Source: Bacillus manliponensis (GTDB lineage Bacteria > Bacillota > Bacilli > Bacillales > Bacillaceae_G). From it: a DNA stretch of 64,000 bases. The stretch covers positions 62,001 through 126,000 of the forward strand of contig NZ_JOTN01000003.1 in assembly GCF_000712595.1 (NCBI RefSeq). Direction: 5' to 3'. A program made the position numbers and the translations under genes. Under the pieces are notes generated by a model. That model made no database searches. It was not told where the DNA came from and saw only the letters and a list, made by a program, of their open reading frames with translations. This document shows, one piece after another, positions 36,116 to 44,050 of the stretch. Position 1 is the first letter of the stretch; each line of letters begins with the position of its first letter.

Positions 36116-37435
36116 GTGGAACAAACAAAAGGGAGTGCGTGGGCGCTATTACCGCTTGGTATATTTTTAGCACTATTCATCGGTTCTGGCGTTATTACGG
36201 GTGACTTTTATAAATTACCGATTCTTGTAGCGGTATTAATTGCAGTTTCGGTTGCTTTAGTGATGAATAGAAAAGAAACATTTACAGCGAAAGTAGAACG
36301 ATTCGCTAAAGGTGCTGGACACCAAGATATTATGATCATGGTTTTAATCTTTATATTAGCAGGAGCTTTTTCAGAAACAGCAAAAGGAATGGGTGCAGTT
36401 GATGCAACAGTAAACTTAGCTCTTTCTGTTTTACCACAAAGCTTTTTAATTGCAGGTTTATTTATAATTGGCGCATTTATTTCATTAGCGATGGGAACAT
36501 CGATGGGAACGATTGCAGCGTTAGCACCAATTGCTGTTGGAATTAGCGAACAAACAGACATTTCGGTGGCGTTGGCAATGGCAACAGTTGTAGGTGGGGG
36601 AATGTTTGGAGATAACCTATCTTTTATTTCTGATACGACAATTGCGGCTGTTAGAACGCAAGGGACAGAGATGAAAGATAAGTTTAAAACAAATTTTCTT
36701 ATTGTATTACCAGCAGCTATTATTACGGTGAGTTTGCTAGTTGTATTAACGGCAGGAAACCACACGGAAATAACGCCACAAGCGTTTAACTGGGTGAAAA
36801 TATTACCATATGCAAGTGTACTTATTTTTGCATTACTTGGTTTTAATGTACTGGTTGTATTAATGGGTGGAATTTTATTTACTGGAATTATTGGTATCGT
36901 AGATGGAAGTTATACACTTTCTACGTTTTTAAAAGGTATAACAGTTGGAATTAACGGTATGATGGAACTTGTATTATTGGCAATTTTAATTGGTGGAATG
37001 TTAGCGATTATTCAATATAATGGTGGCATTCAGTATTTAATGTACGTACTAACACGTAATATTCGCTCGAAAAAGGGAGCAGAATTTGGAATTGCGGGTC
37101 TTGTAAGTTTGACAAATGTATGTACAGCAAATAATACAATCGCAATTGTTTTCGCAGGACCATTAGCGAAGAACATTGCAACTCAGTACGATATCGACCC
37201 AAGAAAATCAGCAAGCGTATTAGACTTATTTTCTTGTAGCGTGCAAGGGTTAATACCTTATGGTGCACAAATGTTAACGGCAGCTGGGTTTGCAGCATTA
37301 TCACCGGTTGAATTATTGCCGTATGCATTTTATCCAATATTAGTTGGAGTTTGCGGTGTAATTGCGATTCTAACTGGATTTCCACGTTTTTCACCAATCA
37401 TTGAGAAGAAAGAATATCAAACAACAGCTTCATAA
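36116..37435 (+). CDS. NhaC-superfamily transporter, probable methionine uptake (MetT type)
   Basis: This 439-residue protein has about 11-12 transmembrane helices and belongs to the NhaC Na+/H+ antiporter superfamily (FIIGAFISLAMGTSMGTIAA near residue 120, NLSFISDTTIAA near residue 165, LTNVCTANNTIAIVFAGP near residue 335). In comparative genomics, NhaC-like proteins behind S-boxes or Met T-boxes were proposed as methionine transporters (MetT). The SAM-I riboswitch directly upstream fits that better than ion homeostasis. The start is GTG 36116, eight bases after GGGAGAG. The frame is open to 36056 inside the riboswitch terminator, which is not coding. Confidence 0.85.
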   Translation: MEQTKGSAWALLPLGIFLALFIGSGVITGDFYKLPILVAVLIAVSVALVMNRKETFTAKVERFAKGAGHQDIMIMVLIFILAGAFSETAKGMGAVDATVNLALSVLPQSFLIAGLFIIGAFISLAMGTSMGTIAALAPIAVGISEQTDISVALAMATVVGGGMFGDNLSFISDTTIAAVRTQGTEMKDKFKTNFLIVLPAAIITVSLLVVLTAGNHTEITPQAFNWVKILPYASVLIFALLGFNVLVVLMGGILFTGIIGIVDGSYTLSTFLKGITVGINGMMELVLLAILIGGMLAIIQYNGGIQYLMYVLTRNIRSKKGAEFGIAGLVSLTNVCTANNTIAIVFAGPLAKNIATQYDIDPRKSASVLDLFSCSVQGLIPYGAQMLTAAGFAALSPVELLPYAFYPILVGVCGVIAILTGFPRFSPIIEKKEYQTTAS

Positions 37436-37441
37436 TATAAC

Positions 37442-37489
37442 AAAAAACAACCCTCATCACAATATTGTGATGAGGGTTGTTTTTTGTTA
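37442..37489 (+). terminator. Terminator after the NhaC-type gene
   Basis: AACAACCCTCATCACAA and TTGTGATGAGGGTTGTT form a very strong, nearly uninterrupted stem with a following T-run. Confidence 0.93.
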
Positions 37490-37592
37490 TATGAATGCAT
37501 TAGGAAAAGGATCTAGGTAAGTTATTATGCAAAGCAAATAAGCTCTCATGTGAAAAGCTTTAAGCCTCTTTTCTCTAAGGTGTAGCTAACTA

Positions 37593-37608
37593 TCAGTCTA
37601 AAGTCTGA
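37593..37608. promoter_or_regulatory. Candidate LiaR-type operator
   Basis: TCAGTCTAAAGTCTGA is an imperfect palindrome (12 of 16 positions symmetric) resembling the AGTC-N-AGTC core of LiaR boxes. Downstream is a weak promoter (TTATGG 37632-37637, 17 bases, TAAGAT 37655-37660) that would need an activator. An AGAAC/GTTCT inverted repeat adjoins it (37608-37623). Confidence 0.35.
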
Positions 37609-37693
37609 GAACAAAACGGTTCTTAAGCTCGTTATGGAAAGTATGAGAAATAGTTAAGATAGAAGTATCAAAACGAAGGGAGGCAAGCACAAG

Positions 37694-38050
37694 ATGAAAC
37701 AATTTTTAGCATTTGTTGCAGCGGGAATTCTCGTTTTAATTGCTCTTGGTAGCCTTGGTGGTATGATTGGGTTTGCAATTGGAGCTGGAATTACGTACTG
37801 GAGCTATAAATCATTTGTGCGTGCACAATCATTTTTCGGGAAATTAGCTTTTGGTATTGTTGGCTTAATCGGATTATCCATTGCTCTTTCACATTCACCA
37901 GCGTTAATTGGTGTGGCGGCAATTGGAATTCTGTATTACGGATACCGTGAGTGGAAAAAAGAAAAAAATGTAGAAGTAACAGAACAAGGTAGTGGCTATT
38001 CATCATACAGCAACTTTGATGATGAATGGGATAAATTAATGAAAAACTAA
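37694..38050 (+). CDS. Small membrane protein of the lia operon
   Basis: This 118-residue protein has three to four hydrophobic segments in residues 1-85 (glycine-rich, GSLGGMIGFAIGAGITYW) and a short acidic cytosolic tail ending FDDEWDKLMKN. Homologues (Lmo0954-like) sit directly upstream of a PspA/LiaH gene in Listeria and Bacillus cereus, where they may act as the membrane anchor, comparable in role to LiaI of B. subtilis. That role is inferred from position. The ATG follows AGGGAGG. First gene of the operon. Confidence 0.8.
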   Translation: MKQFLAFVAAGILVLIALGSLGGMIGFAIGAGITYWSYKSFVRAQSFFGKLAFGIVGLIGLSIALSHSPALIGVAAIGILYYGYREWKKEKNVEVTEQGSGYSSYSNFDDEWDKLMKN

Positions 38051-38083
38051 TAAAAATAATAATCTGAGAGAGGAAGATTTATA

Positions 38084-38719
38084 ATGAAACAATCTTTATT
38101 TGGACGCGTACGAGATGCAATCTTAGCAGATGTGCACAACTTATTAGATGAAAAAGAAAGAAAAAATCCAATTGCGATGTTAAATCAATATTTACGTGAT
38201 AGTGAACGTGAAGTAACGAAAATTGAAAAGTTAATTGAACGTCATAAAACATTAAAAACAAACTTTTTACGTGAATTAGAAGAAGCTCGTTACTTCGTAG
38301 CAAAAAGAGCGAAACAAGCAGAAGTTGCAAAAGAGGCTGGTGTAATGGAACTACACGAGCGTGCTTTAGAAGAAGTTGCTTATTTTGAAGGGCAAGTAGG
38401 GAAATTAGAAGAAATGCATGCAGCTGTTGTAGCACAAATTGATGAGCTAGAGCAAAAGCTTGCAGATATGAAAAATAAACTAAAAGAGATGCATGCAAAA
38501 CGAATGGAATTAATGGCGCATGCAAATCGTCGCATTCATACAGCCGTGAATAAGATGAGTGAAAATAATCCATTTTTACGATTTGAAGAAATTGAAAATC
38601 ACATTCGTAATTTAGAGCTTCGCATCGATGAAGATGATGTACGTGATACATTTGATTTAAAGATTGCAAAGCTGGAAAGAGAATTAAAAGATAAAGAAGA
38701 ATTAGAGCTTAAAAAGTAA
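38084..38719 (+). CDS. liaH: PspA/IM30 family envelope-stress protein (LiaH-like)
   Basis: This 211-residue, almost entirely coiled-coil protein belongs to the PspA/IM30/Vipp1 family that assembles on damaged membranes. Typical features are the N-terminal amphipathic LFGRVRDAILADVHNLL, NPIAMLNQYLRDSEREV near residue 27, and continuous heptads to about residue 210. It follows the membrane protein by 33 bases with AGAGAGGAAG upstream and precedes liaF. Name by synteny with liaFSR; PspA would be equally valid. Confidence 0.88.
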   Translation: MKQSLFGRVRDAILADVHNLLDEKERKNPIAMLNQYLRDSEREVTKIEKLIERHKTLKTNFLRELEEARYFVAKRAKQAEVAKEAGVMELHERALEEVAYFEGQVGKLEEMHAAVVAQIDELEQKLADMKNKLKEMHAKRMELMAHANRRIHTAVNKMSENNPFLRFEEIENHIRNLELRIDEDDVRDTFDLKIAKLERELKDKEELELKK

Positions 38720-38866
38720 TTGAATAGTAGTATATTATAAAATGGGCTTATGATATAGTAATGGAAGAAAAGGTGTTGGAAAGCAATGCCTTTTTCTTCT
38801 ATTTCTAATGAGAAAATGGTTTGGGATAGAAGAAAAATTTCACTTCATAGAAAGGGGGGCGCTGAT

Positions 38867-39598
38867 ATGATGAAAGATTACTCCAAAATACAATTACTAG
38901 GTATTCTTCTTATATTGTTTGCAGTTGGACTTTTTATTGATATGATAATTGGAAATTTTGCACCTGGTACGCTTATATTTGCTTTTGTCTTAATTTTAAT
39001 TGGACGAAAATATCGTAAAAAGAAGCGACATGTAAGAGGAAATGTGTTTTTATTTGCAGGAGCTCTTATCTTCTTTTTCTCTTTGTTTGCTTCAGCGGCC
39101 TTTGCACTTGTTATATTTGCATGCTTAGCCTTTTTTGGATATCAGTTATTTACAGGGAAAGAGAACCCGAAAGCGGTACAAGTAGAAATGAAGGAAGAGT
39201 CAGAAGGAAAGCAAGTATACCGGACACAGCCATATATAAAAAATATGATGATTGGCAGTTTGCGAATGATTGATTGTGTATACGAATTGGAAGATATTAA
39301 TATTCAGTATGGAATTGGTGATGTTGAAATTGATTTAACAACAGCGATGATTCCAGAAGGGGAAACAGTTGTTGTTATTCGCGGTGCGGTTGGGAATATT
39401 CGTTTATACGTACCTTATGATATCGAATTATCATTAAACCATTCTGTTCTAGTTGGAACGATTTCACTTCCAGGTCATGAAGAAAGTGGATTAAATCGAA
39501 ATGTGATTTTAAAAACAGAACAATATAAAGAAGCCCCGCGCCGTATTAAAATTATTTCTTCGCTTTTCGTTGGCGATACGGAAGTGAGGAAAATATAA
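38867..39598 (+). CDS. liaF: LiaF-like membrane regulator
   Basis: This 243-residue protein has three to four transmembrane segments in residues 1-95 and a C-terminal cytosolic domain (NIQYGIGDVEIDLTTAMIP...GNIRLYVPYDIEL) matching the cell-wall-active-antibiotics-response domain of LiaF/VraT proteins. LiaF keeps the LiaS kinase inactive in the absence of envelope stress. The ATG at 38867 (a second ATG follows) lies after AAGGGGGG. It overlaps liaS by one base (TAATG). The frame extends to 38786 without a better start. A 147-base gap separates it from liaH, room for an internal promoter. Confidence 0.88.
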   Translation: MMKDYSKIQLLGILLILFAVGLFIDMIIGNFAPGTLIFAFVLILIGRKYRKKKRHVRGNVFLFAGALIFFFSLFASAAFALVIFACLAFFGYQLFTGKENPKAVQVEMKEESEGKQVYRTQPYIKNMMIGSLRMIDCVYELEDINIQYGIGDVEIDLTTAMIPEGETVVVIRGAVGNIRLYVPYDIELSLNHSVLVGTISLPGHEESGLNRNVILKTEQYKEAPRRIKIISSLFVGDTEVRKI

Positions 39599-40629
39599 TG
39601 AAACGACAAAATATCTCTTGGATGTACATTCGTTATTCTATTTTATCATCCATTACGATTACAATGATATCGACTGGAGTATATATATGGAAAAGTAATC
39701 AACACATATATGATTTTTTATGGAAAGAAACCATCGCTTCTGTTCCAATCGGTTTGTTTATTATCATTACGAGCCTTTTAATAGGGGGCATTGTTGGATA
39801 TGTCGTTGGCTATTACATGCAGCAACGTATTCATGGTTTAACGACTTTTTTATTTGAAGTAGAACGTGGCAACTTTCCGAAAGAGATCTCTTTTGCAGCA
39901 GATGATGAATTTCATGAGGTCGAAAAGAAGGTAATGACGTTAGCACACCGTTTAGAAGAGCAAGCAAGTTTGTTTCAAAAGTTAACGAATGAACGAGCCG
40001 ATTGGAATGAAGAGATGAGACAAGAAGTAATTTCTGGTGAACGTCACCGATTAGCGAGAGAGCTTCATGATTCGGTGAGTCAACAGCTGTTTGCGATGTC
40101 GATGATGATGTCGGCCATTAATGAGCAACTTGATAGTGTACCAGAAGCAGCTCAAAAACAATTGAAGTTTGTTGAAAATATGGTTGTCAATGCACAGTCA
40201 GAAATGAGAGCGTTATTACTTCATTTAAGACCTGTCCAGTTAGAAGGAAAGAAACTAACAGAGGGAATTGAAGAATTATTGACAGAGCTGTCACGTAAAC
40301 AGCATATGAAAATTGTATGGTTTGTTGAAGGTGTTCAGCTTGAAAAAGGTGTAGAAGATCATCTATTCCGCATTGTACAAGAGGCGCTTTCAAATACACT
40401 ACGTCATGCAAAAGCGCAAAAAACAGAAGTACGACTACGTCAAATCGAAAAGTATGCAATTTTAAAAATTATTGATGATGGTGTTGGATTTGATGTTAAC
40501 ATAAGTAAAGCAGGTTCATATGGTTTACAGTCTATTCAAGAACGTGTCCATGAAATTGGTGGGACTTTAAAAATATTAAGTTTCCCAGGAAAGGGGACGC
40601 AAATTGAAGTGAAGGTGCCGATTATTTAA
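39598..40629 (+). CDS. liaS: Sensor histidine kinase LiaS
   Basis: This 343-residue NarL-type kinase has two transmembrane helices (about 12-30 and 45-70) with a very short outside loop, as in intramembrane-sensing kinases, then HAMP, a HisKA_3 domain with phospho-acceptor in RELHDSVSQQLF (near residue 158) and HATPase_c with RIVQEALSNTLRHAKA and DDGVGFD. It should phosphorylate LiaR in response to bacitracin-like lipid II-binding agents. Order liaF-liaS-liaR supports the name. Confidence 0.9.
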   Translation: MKRQNISWMYIRYSILSSITITMISTGVYIWKSNQHIYDFLWKETIASVPIGLFIIITSLLIGGIVGYVVGYYMQQRIHGLTTFLFEVERGNFPKEISFAADDEFHEVEKKVMTLAHRLEEQASLFQKLTNERADWNEEMRQEVISGERHRLARELHDSVSQQLFAMSMMMSAINEQLDSVPEAAQKQLKFVENMVVNAQSEMRALLLHLRPVQLEGKKLTEGIEELLTELSRKQHMKIVWFVEGVQLEKGVEDHLFRIVQEALSNTLRHAKAQKTEVRLRQIEKYAILKIIDDGVGFDVNISKAGSYGLQSIQERVHEIGGTLKILSFPGKGTQIEVKVPII

Positions 40630-40677
40630 ATAAAGATTAAAAACCTCTTTTTTAAGGTTGGAAGAGAGGAACTGACT

Positions 40678-40806
40678 ATGTGTAGTAATAGTCAGTGCCC
40701 TTTTGTACCACGAGTCCAGTTTGCAGAACAAAGGGATGAAGTGAGAGAAGAAGTTGTTGTATGTGAGAGGCATGAAAGTAGTTGTATAATGTGGATGCGC
40801 ATTTAA
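40678..40806 (+). CDS. Putative 42-residue Cys-containing protein between liaS and liaR
   Basis: A short frame starting ATG 40678, seven bases after GAAGAGAGG, encodes 42 residues with four Cys (positions 2, 7, 29 and 37), beginning MCSNSQCPFVPR. It fills much of the 245-base gap between liaS and liaR. I do not recognise the family. Cys spacing could allow a metal site or disulfides. Coding status rests on the ribosome binding site, codon pattern and placement only. Confidence 0.45.
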   Translation: MCSNSQCPFVPRVQFAEQRDEVREEVVVCERHESSCIMWMRI

Positions 40807-40874
40807 CATAGACTCCTTCTTTTATGGTTTGTGAAAAGTGTATAGATTATAGAAGCAAGAGAGGAGGAAGTGGA

Positions 40875-41507
40875 ATGATTAAAGTATTACTTGTTGATGA
40901 TCATGAGATGGTTCGGATGGGCGTATCAGCCTACTTATCAACACAGCCAGACATTGAAGTAGTTGGAGAGGCAGAAAACGGGAGAAAAGGTGCAGAGCTT
41001 GCACTATCTTTAAAACCAGATATTATTTTAATGGATCTTGTGATGGATGAGATGGATGGTGTTGAAGCAACACGTGCAATTATAAAAGAGTGGCCTGAAG
41101 CAAAAATTGTTGTAGTAACGAGTTTTTTAGATGATGAAAAATTGTATCCAGTTATTGAAGCTGGTGCAACGAGCTATTTATTGAAAACATCAAGAGCGAG
41201 CGACATTGCTGAGGCCGTGCGTGCAACATATGAAGGTGAAACGGTATTAGAGCCAAAAGTAACGGGGAAAATGATGTCTCGCATGCGTCAAAAACAAGAG
41301 CACCCGCTACATGAGGATTTAACTGAGAGAGAATTTGAAGTGTTACTTCTTATGGCACAGGGAAAAAGCAATCAAGAGATTGCAGATGAGTTATTTATTG
41401 CATTAAAAACTGTAAAAACACATGTAAGTAACATTTTAAATAAGTTGCATGTCAGTGATCGAACACAAGCGGTTATTTATGCGTTTCGTCATCAATTGAC
41501 AAGCTAA
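40875..41507 (+). CDS. liaR: Response regulator LiaR
   Basis: This 210-residue NarL/FixJ-type regulator has a receiver domain with the phosphorylated Asp in [11 protein letters not shown] (Asp near residue 54), acidic pocket VDDHE at residues 8-12 and Lys in YLLKTS near residue 105. The C-terminal LuxR HTH ([22 protein letters not shown]) covers residues about 148-205. It should bind operators such as the one proposed before the operon. ATG 40875 follows GAGGAGG. A strong terminator follows. Confidence 0.92.
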   Translation: MIKVLLVDDHEMVRMGVSAYLSTQPDIEVVGEAENGRKGAELALSLKPDIILMDLVMDEMDGVEATRAIIKEWPEAKIVVVTSFLDDEKLYPVIEAGATSYLLKTSRASDIAEAVRATYEGETVLEPKVTGKMMSRMRQKQEHPLHEDLTEREFEVLLLMAQGKSNQEIADELFIALKTVKTHVSNILNKLHVSDRTQAVIYAFRHQLTS

Positions 41508-41539
41508 AAACACTCCTAAATCAGGAGTGTTTTTAGCTT
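41502..41539. terminator. Bidirectional terminator between liaR and brnQ
   Basis: GCTAAAAACACTCCT and AGGAGTGTTTTTAGC form a perfect stem around AAATC. Confidence 0.92.
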
Positions 41540-41541
41540 GT

Positions 41542-42876
41542 TTATGCAGCCTTTTGTTGCTTTGTAGCTGTTCTTGCTTTCTTTGAAAATGCATATCCAA
41601 TGAATCCCCCTATAATAGCTGGTAATAACCAACCGATACCATCTTTATATAAAGGAATGTACATAAAATACGAATCAATTGCTGTAAGTGAAAGGTTCGT
41701 TTGTTTCAATCCATCCATAATACTTACCATTGCTGCACCAGTTAATGCACCGATGTATACAGATGGAGCACCATGAAAGTATTTATGTGCGAATGATAAC
41801 AAAATTAATACAATTGCAATCGGATATAACACAAGTAAAATAGGGATTGAAATGGAAATAATATTTGTTAAACCTAAGTTTGCGATGAATAATCCAAAGG
41901 CACAAATAATCAGTGTGAAAGTATTATAGGAAACGTTACCACATAAAGTTGAGAAATATTGACTACAAGCGGTAACAAGTCCAACACACGTTGTTAAACA
42001 AGCGAGAGTTACGATAACAGATAGTAAGACTAATCCAAATGGACCAAATAATTGTTGTACAATTGCTGTTAACAATTGGCCACCATTTTCTGCATATCCT
42101 AAAGTTACGCTTGTTGTTCCTAACCAGCCAAGAGCAATATAGACAAGGGCAAGTCCAACAGCAGCGATAAGAGCAGCTTTTGTTGTAGCAATAGCAACTG
42201 CCTTTTTATCGTCTATTCCTCCAGAACGGATTGCATGAACAACGATGATTCCAAATACAAGCGCAGAGATTGTGTCCATCGTTAAGTAACCTTCCATAAA
42301 TCCTTTAAATACAGGTGAATTTGTATAAGCCTCAGTTGCTTGCCCAGTCTCTCCAAGAGGAGTCATTACACTTTTTACAAATAATAAGAAAATTGAAATA
42401 AGTAGAATTGGTGTAACAACAGTTCCAATGAGATCAACGAGCTTGGAAGGATTTAAGCTAATCCAATATACAATAGCAAAGAAAATAATGGTATAAGTCA
42501 ATAACGCGACATTGCTTGTACTCATACTAGTTGGCAAAAATGGGCTGGCTCCCATTTCATAAGCAACGTTAGCAACACGAGGAATTCCCATGGTCGGCCC
42601 AATTGCGATATAAATAACAATCGTAAATAAGATTCCGAATATTGGGTGTACACGACTTGCTAATTGTTGCATGCCGTTACCAGATAAAGCAATTGCGATG
42701 ACAGTTAGTAGAGGTAATCCTACACCAGTAAGTAAAAATCCAGTAATTGCAGGCCAAAAATGTTCACCGGCTTGTTGGCCTAGCATTGGTGGGAAAATTA
42801 AGTTGCCTGCCCCAAAAAATAAAGAGAATAGCATAAGTCCTGTAGAAAAAATATGCTTTTGGGATACGGTATTCAT
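41542..42876 (-). CDS. brnQ: Branched-chain amino acid transport protein (LIVCS family)
   Basis: This 444-residue membrane protein with about 12 helices is a Na+- or H+-coupled branched-chain amino-acid carrier. The family N terminus is clear: TGLMLFSLFFGAGNLIFPPM-like start with GAGNLIFPP near residue 22, and conserved GLVTACSQYFS near residue 305. Upstream on the same strand is a complete T-box leader, so expression responds to uncharged branched-chain tRNA. The ATG follows AAGGAGCAAAAC. Confidence 0.94.
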   Translation of the reverse strand: MNTVSQKHIFSTGLMLFSLFFGAGNLIFPPMLGQQAGEHFWPAITGFLLTGVGLPLLTVIAIALSGNGMQQLASRVHPIFGILFTIVIYIAIGPTMGIPRVANVAYEMGASPFLPTSMSTSNVALLTYTIIFFAIVYWISLNPSKLVDLIGTVVTPILLISIFLLFVKSVMTPLGETGQATEAYTNSPVFKGFMEGYLTMDTISALVFGIIVVHAIRSGGIDDKKAVAIATTKAALIAAVGLALVYIALGWLGTTSVTLGYAENGGQLLTAIVQQLFGPFGLVLLSVIVTLACLTTCVGLVTACSQYFSTLCGNVSYNTFTLIICAFGLFIANLGLTNIISISIPILLVLYPIAIVLILLSFAHKYFHGAPSVYIGALTGAAMVSIMDGLKQTNLSLTAIDSYFMYIPLYKDGIGWLLPAIIGGFIGYAFSKKARTATKQQKAA

Positions 42877-42912
42877 TGTGTTTTGCTCCTTATATCAAAA
42901 TGTAATTATAAA

Positions 42913-43198
42913 AATAAAAAACCCGTCCCTAAAAGAAAGGGACGGGTTGAATTTACCCGCGATACCACCCTTGTTCACGCATATAATGTATATGCGTGCG
43001 GCTTTACAACGTACATAATTATACGTGCTCTTAATAACGGTGAGTGACCGGTTAGAACTTACTACGTTGTTCAGTTCTACTTCTCGGAGATGATATTCGG
43101 TTACAAATGTAAACATTGGCTTTCAGCAAAATGCCAACTCTCTGGAGAATATATTGATAACCTACTCGTTCTCGTCAATGAATTTTAAAAGTATTTTC
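42913..43198 (-). promoter_or_regulatory. T-box leader of brnQ, probably isoleucine-specific
   Basis: On the minus strand: Stem I with CCAGAGAG, a specifier region GAATATCATC (two overlapping choices of ATC at 43089-43094), the T-box AAGGGTGGTATCGCGGG (plus positions about 42956-42972) and terminator CCCGTCCCT/AGGGACGGG with T6 (42913-42948). AUC (Ile) is the best specifier reading. The UGGU bulge requires a discriminator A, which tRNA-Ile has. The assignment to Ile is less certain than the T-box itself. Confidence 0.9.
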
Positions 43199-43204
43199 AA
43201 AATA

Positions 43205-43233
43205 TTTTTAACATGTTTTTCAAATAAAGTCAA
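43205..43233 (-). promoter_or_regulatory. Promoter of the brnQ T-box transcript
   Basis: On the minus strand: TTGACT (43228-43233), a 17-base spacer and TAAAAA (43205-43210). Confidence 0.6.
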
Positions 43234-43514
43234 CATTTTTTGTCGAAAAATGACGAAAAAGAAGCAGCTTTTAAAGTGATATTTTATGTTTAAAAATGAG
43301 TGAACATACGGTTTTCATAGCTTTTTCAAAGAAATAAAAAATAACAAAATTTCCAATGTATTTTTTAGTACCTACTTATAGTATGAGGGAGGGATTTATA
43401 ATTTTAGATTTTGAGAAATATTACATTTTATAAAGAGGAGAAGGGATTTATATATATATGCCGAATTATATAGCAATCCACTTGCTGGAAAACAGACAAG
43501 AAGAGGTGACTAAA
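43234..43514. other. AT-rich intergenic region
   Basis: Between the brnQ promoter and the small zinc-ribbon gene. A TATAGT near 43378-43383 may be its -10. Otherwise I see nothing recognisable. Confidence 0.4.
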
Positions 43515-43724
43515 ATGCTTGCGATGAGTGTATTGTTAGGAGTTATCATTGTTTCTGGTTTTATATGGTTATATTATTCGCGCACGTTTAAACAAGCAGG
43601 AGTGTTACTCTTTGATAAAGGTAGTTTGTTGACAAGTCAATCCAGATTTTTAGTATGCCCGAAATGTGGAAGAGCCCAAGCCAGAAGTGGAGGGTATCAA
43701 GAGTGTTGTCGCACACGGTTATAA
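43515..43724 (+). CDS. Small membrane protein with zinc-ribbon-like tail
   Basis: This 69-residue protein has one N-terminal transmembrane helix (MSVLLGVIIVSGFIWLYY) and a C-terminal segment with two Cys pairs (CPKCGRAQARSGGYQECC), a plausible zinc ribbon. ATG 43515 follows AGAGGTG; an in-frame ATG at 43458 is also possible but the preceding sequence is poor. The stop codon TAA is the first part of a bcr1 element, so the last residues may differ from the ancestral protein. I do not recognise the family. Confidence 0.55.
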   Translation: MLAMSVLLGVIIVSGFIWLYYSRTFKQAGVLLFDKGSLLTSQSRFLVCPKCGRAQARSGGYQECCRTRL

Positions 43725-43875
43725 AGTGAAACTTCACTCAGTGGGGGTATCTATCCCCGCTGAGTGTTAGTTGAACCAATCGGGCTTTTACGGGATGTTC
43801 ATCTCCCGTCTAAACTTTTTTGTTTCTTCTCAAGTTTTGAGGTGGGCGTTTTACAGCCCGTTAATGCGGGATAAA
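43721..43875 (+). repeat. bcr1 repeat, full length (copy B)
   Basis: About 155 bases bounded by ATAAA on both sides, starting AGTGAAACTTCACTCAGTGG and ending TTAATGCGGGATAAA, with the inner GCCCG/CGGGC and CTCCC stems of copy A partly degenerate. Its left ATAAA supplies the stop of the zinc-ribbon gene. Its right ATAAA begins the next bcr1-like segment. Confidence 0.9.
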
Positions 43876-43930
43876 GTGAGCTAGTAATCGGTGGAGAGGT
43901 GTTGTCTCCACCGATTGCTAGTTACATTCA
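43871..43930 (+). repeat. Diverged bcr1-like hairpin in tandem with copy B
   Basis: ATAAAGTGAGCTAG then GTAATCGGTGGAG...CTCCACCGATTGCTAG repeats the layout of the bcr1 terminal hairpin with different but still complementary bases. It shares ATAAA (43871-43875) with copy B. Confidence 0.6.
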
Positions 43931-43986
43931 TTTGTAAATAGAAGCTAAAACGGATAAGTCTCACATAGATGTGAGGCTTACTTGAT

Positions 43987-44050
43987 TTTATCACCAAAAG
44001 CCCAATTGATCGGGATTTAGAACGTTAAACTGATTAAAGTTTCGCTTTAT
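43987..44050 (-). repeat. Short bcr1 derivative covering the methyltransferase 3' end
   Basis: Sixty-four bases bounded by TTTAT. On the minus strand it begins ATAAAGCGAAACTTTAATCA, like bcr1, then jumps to CCCGATCAATTGGGCTTTT; the terminal hairpin and the second half are missing. It encodes the last codons and stop of the gene at 44034-44816. Confidence 0.65.

Noticed and set aside
35941-36180. Minus-strand frame across the second SAM riboswitch
   Set aside because: It overlaps conserved riboswitch sequence and the terminator; no start signal.
42853-43116. Frames on both strands over the brnQ T-box leader
   Set aside because: They are products of the structured leader; no ribosome binding site and no protein-like composition.
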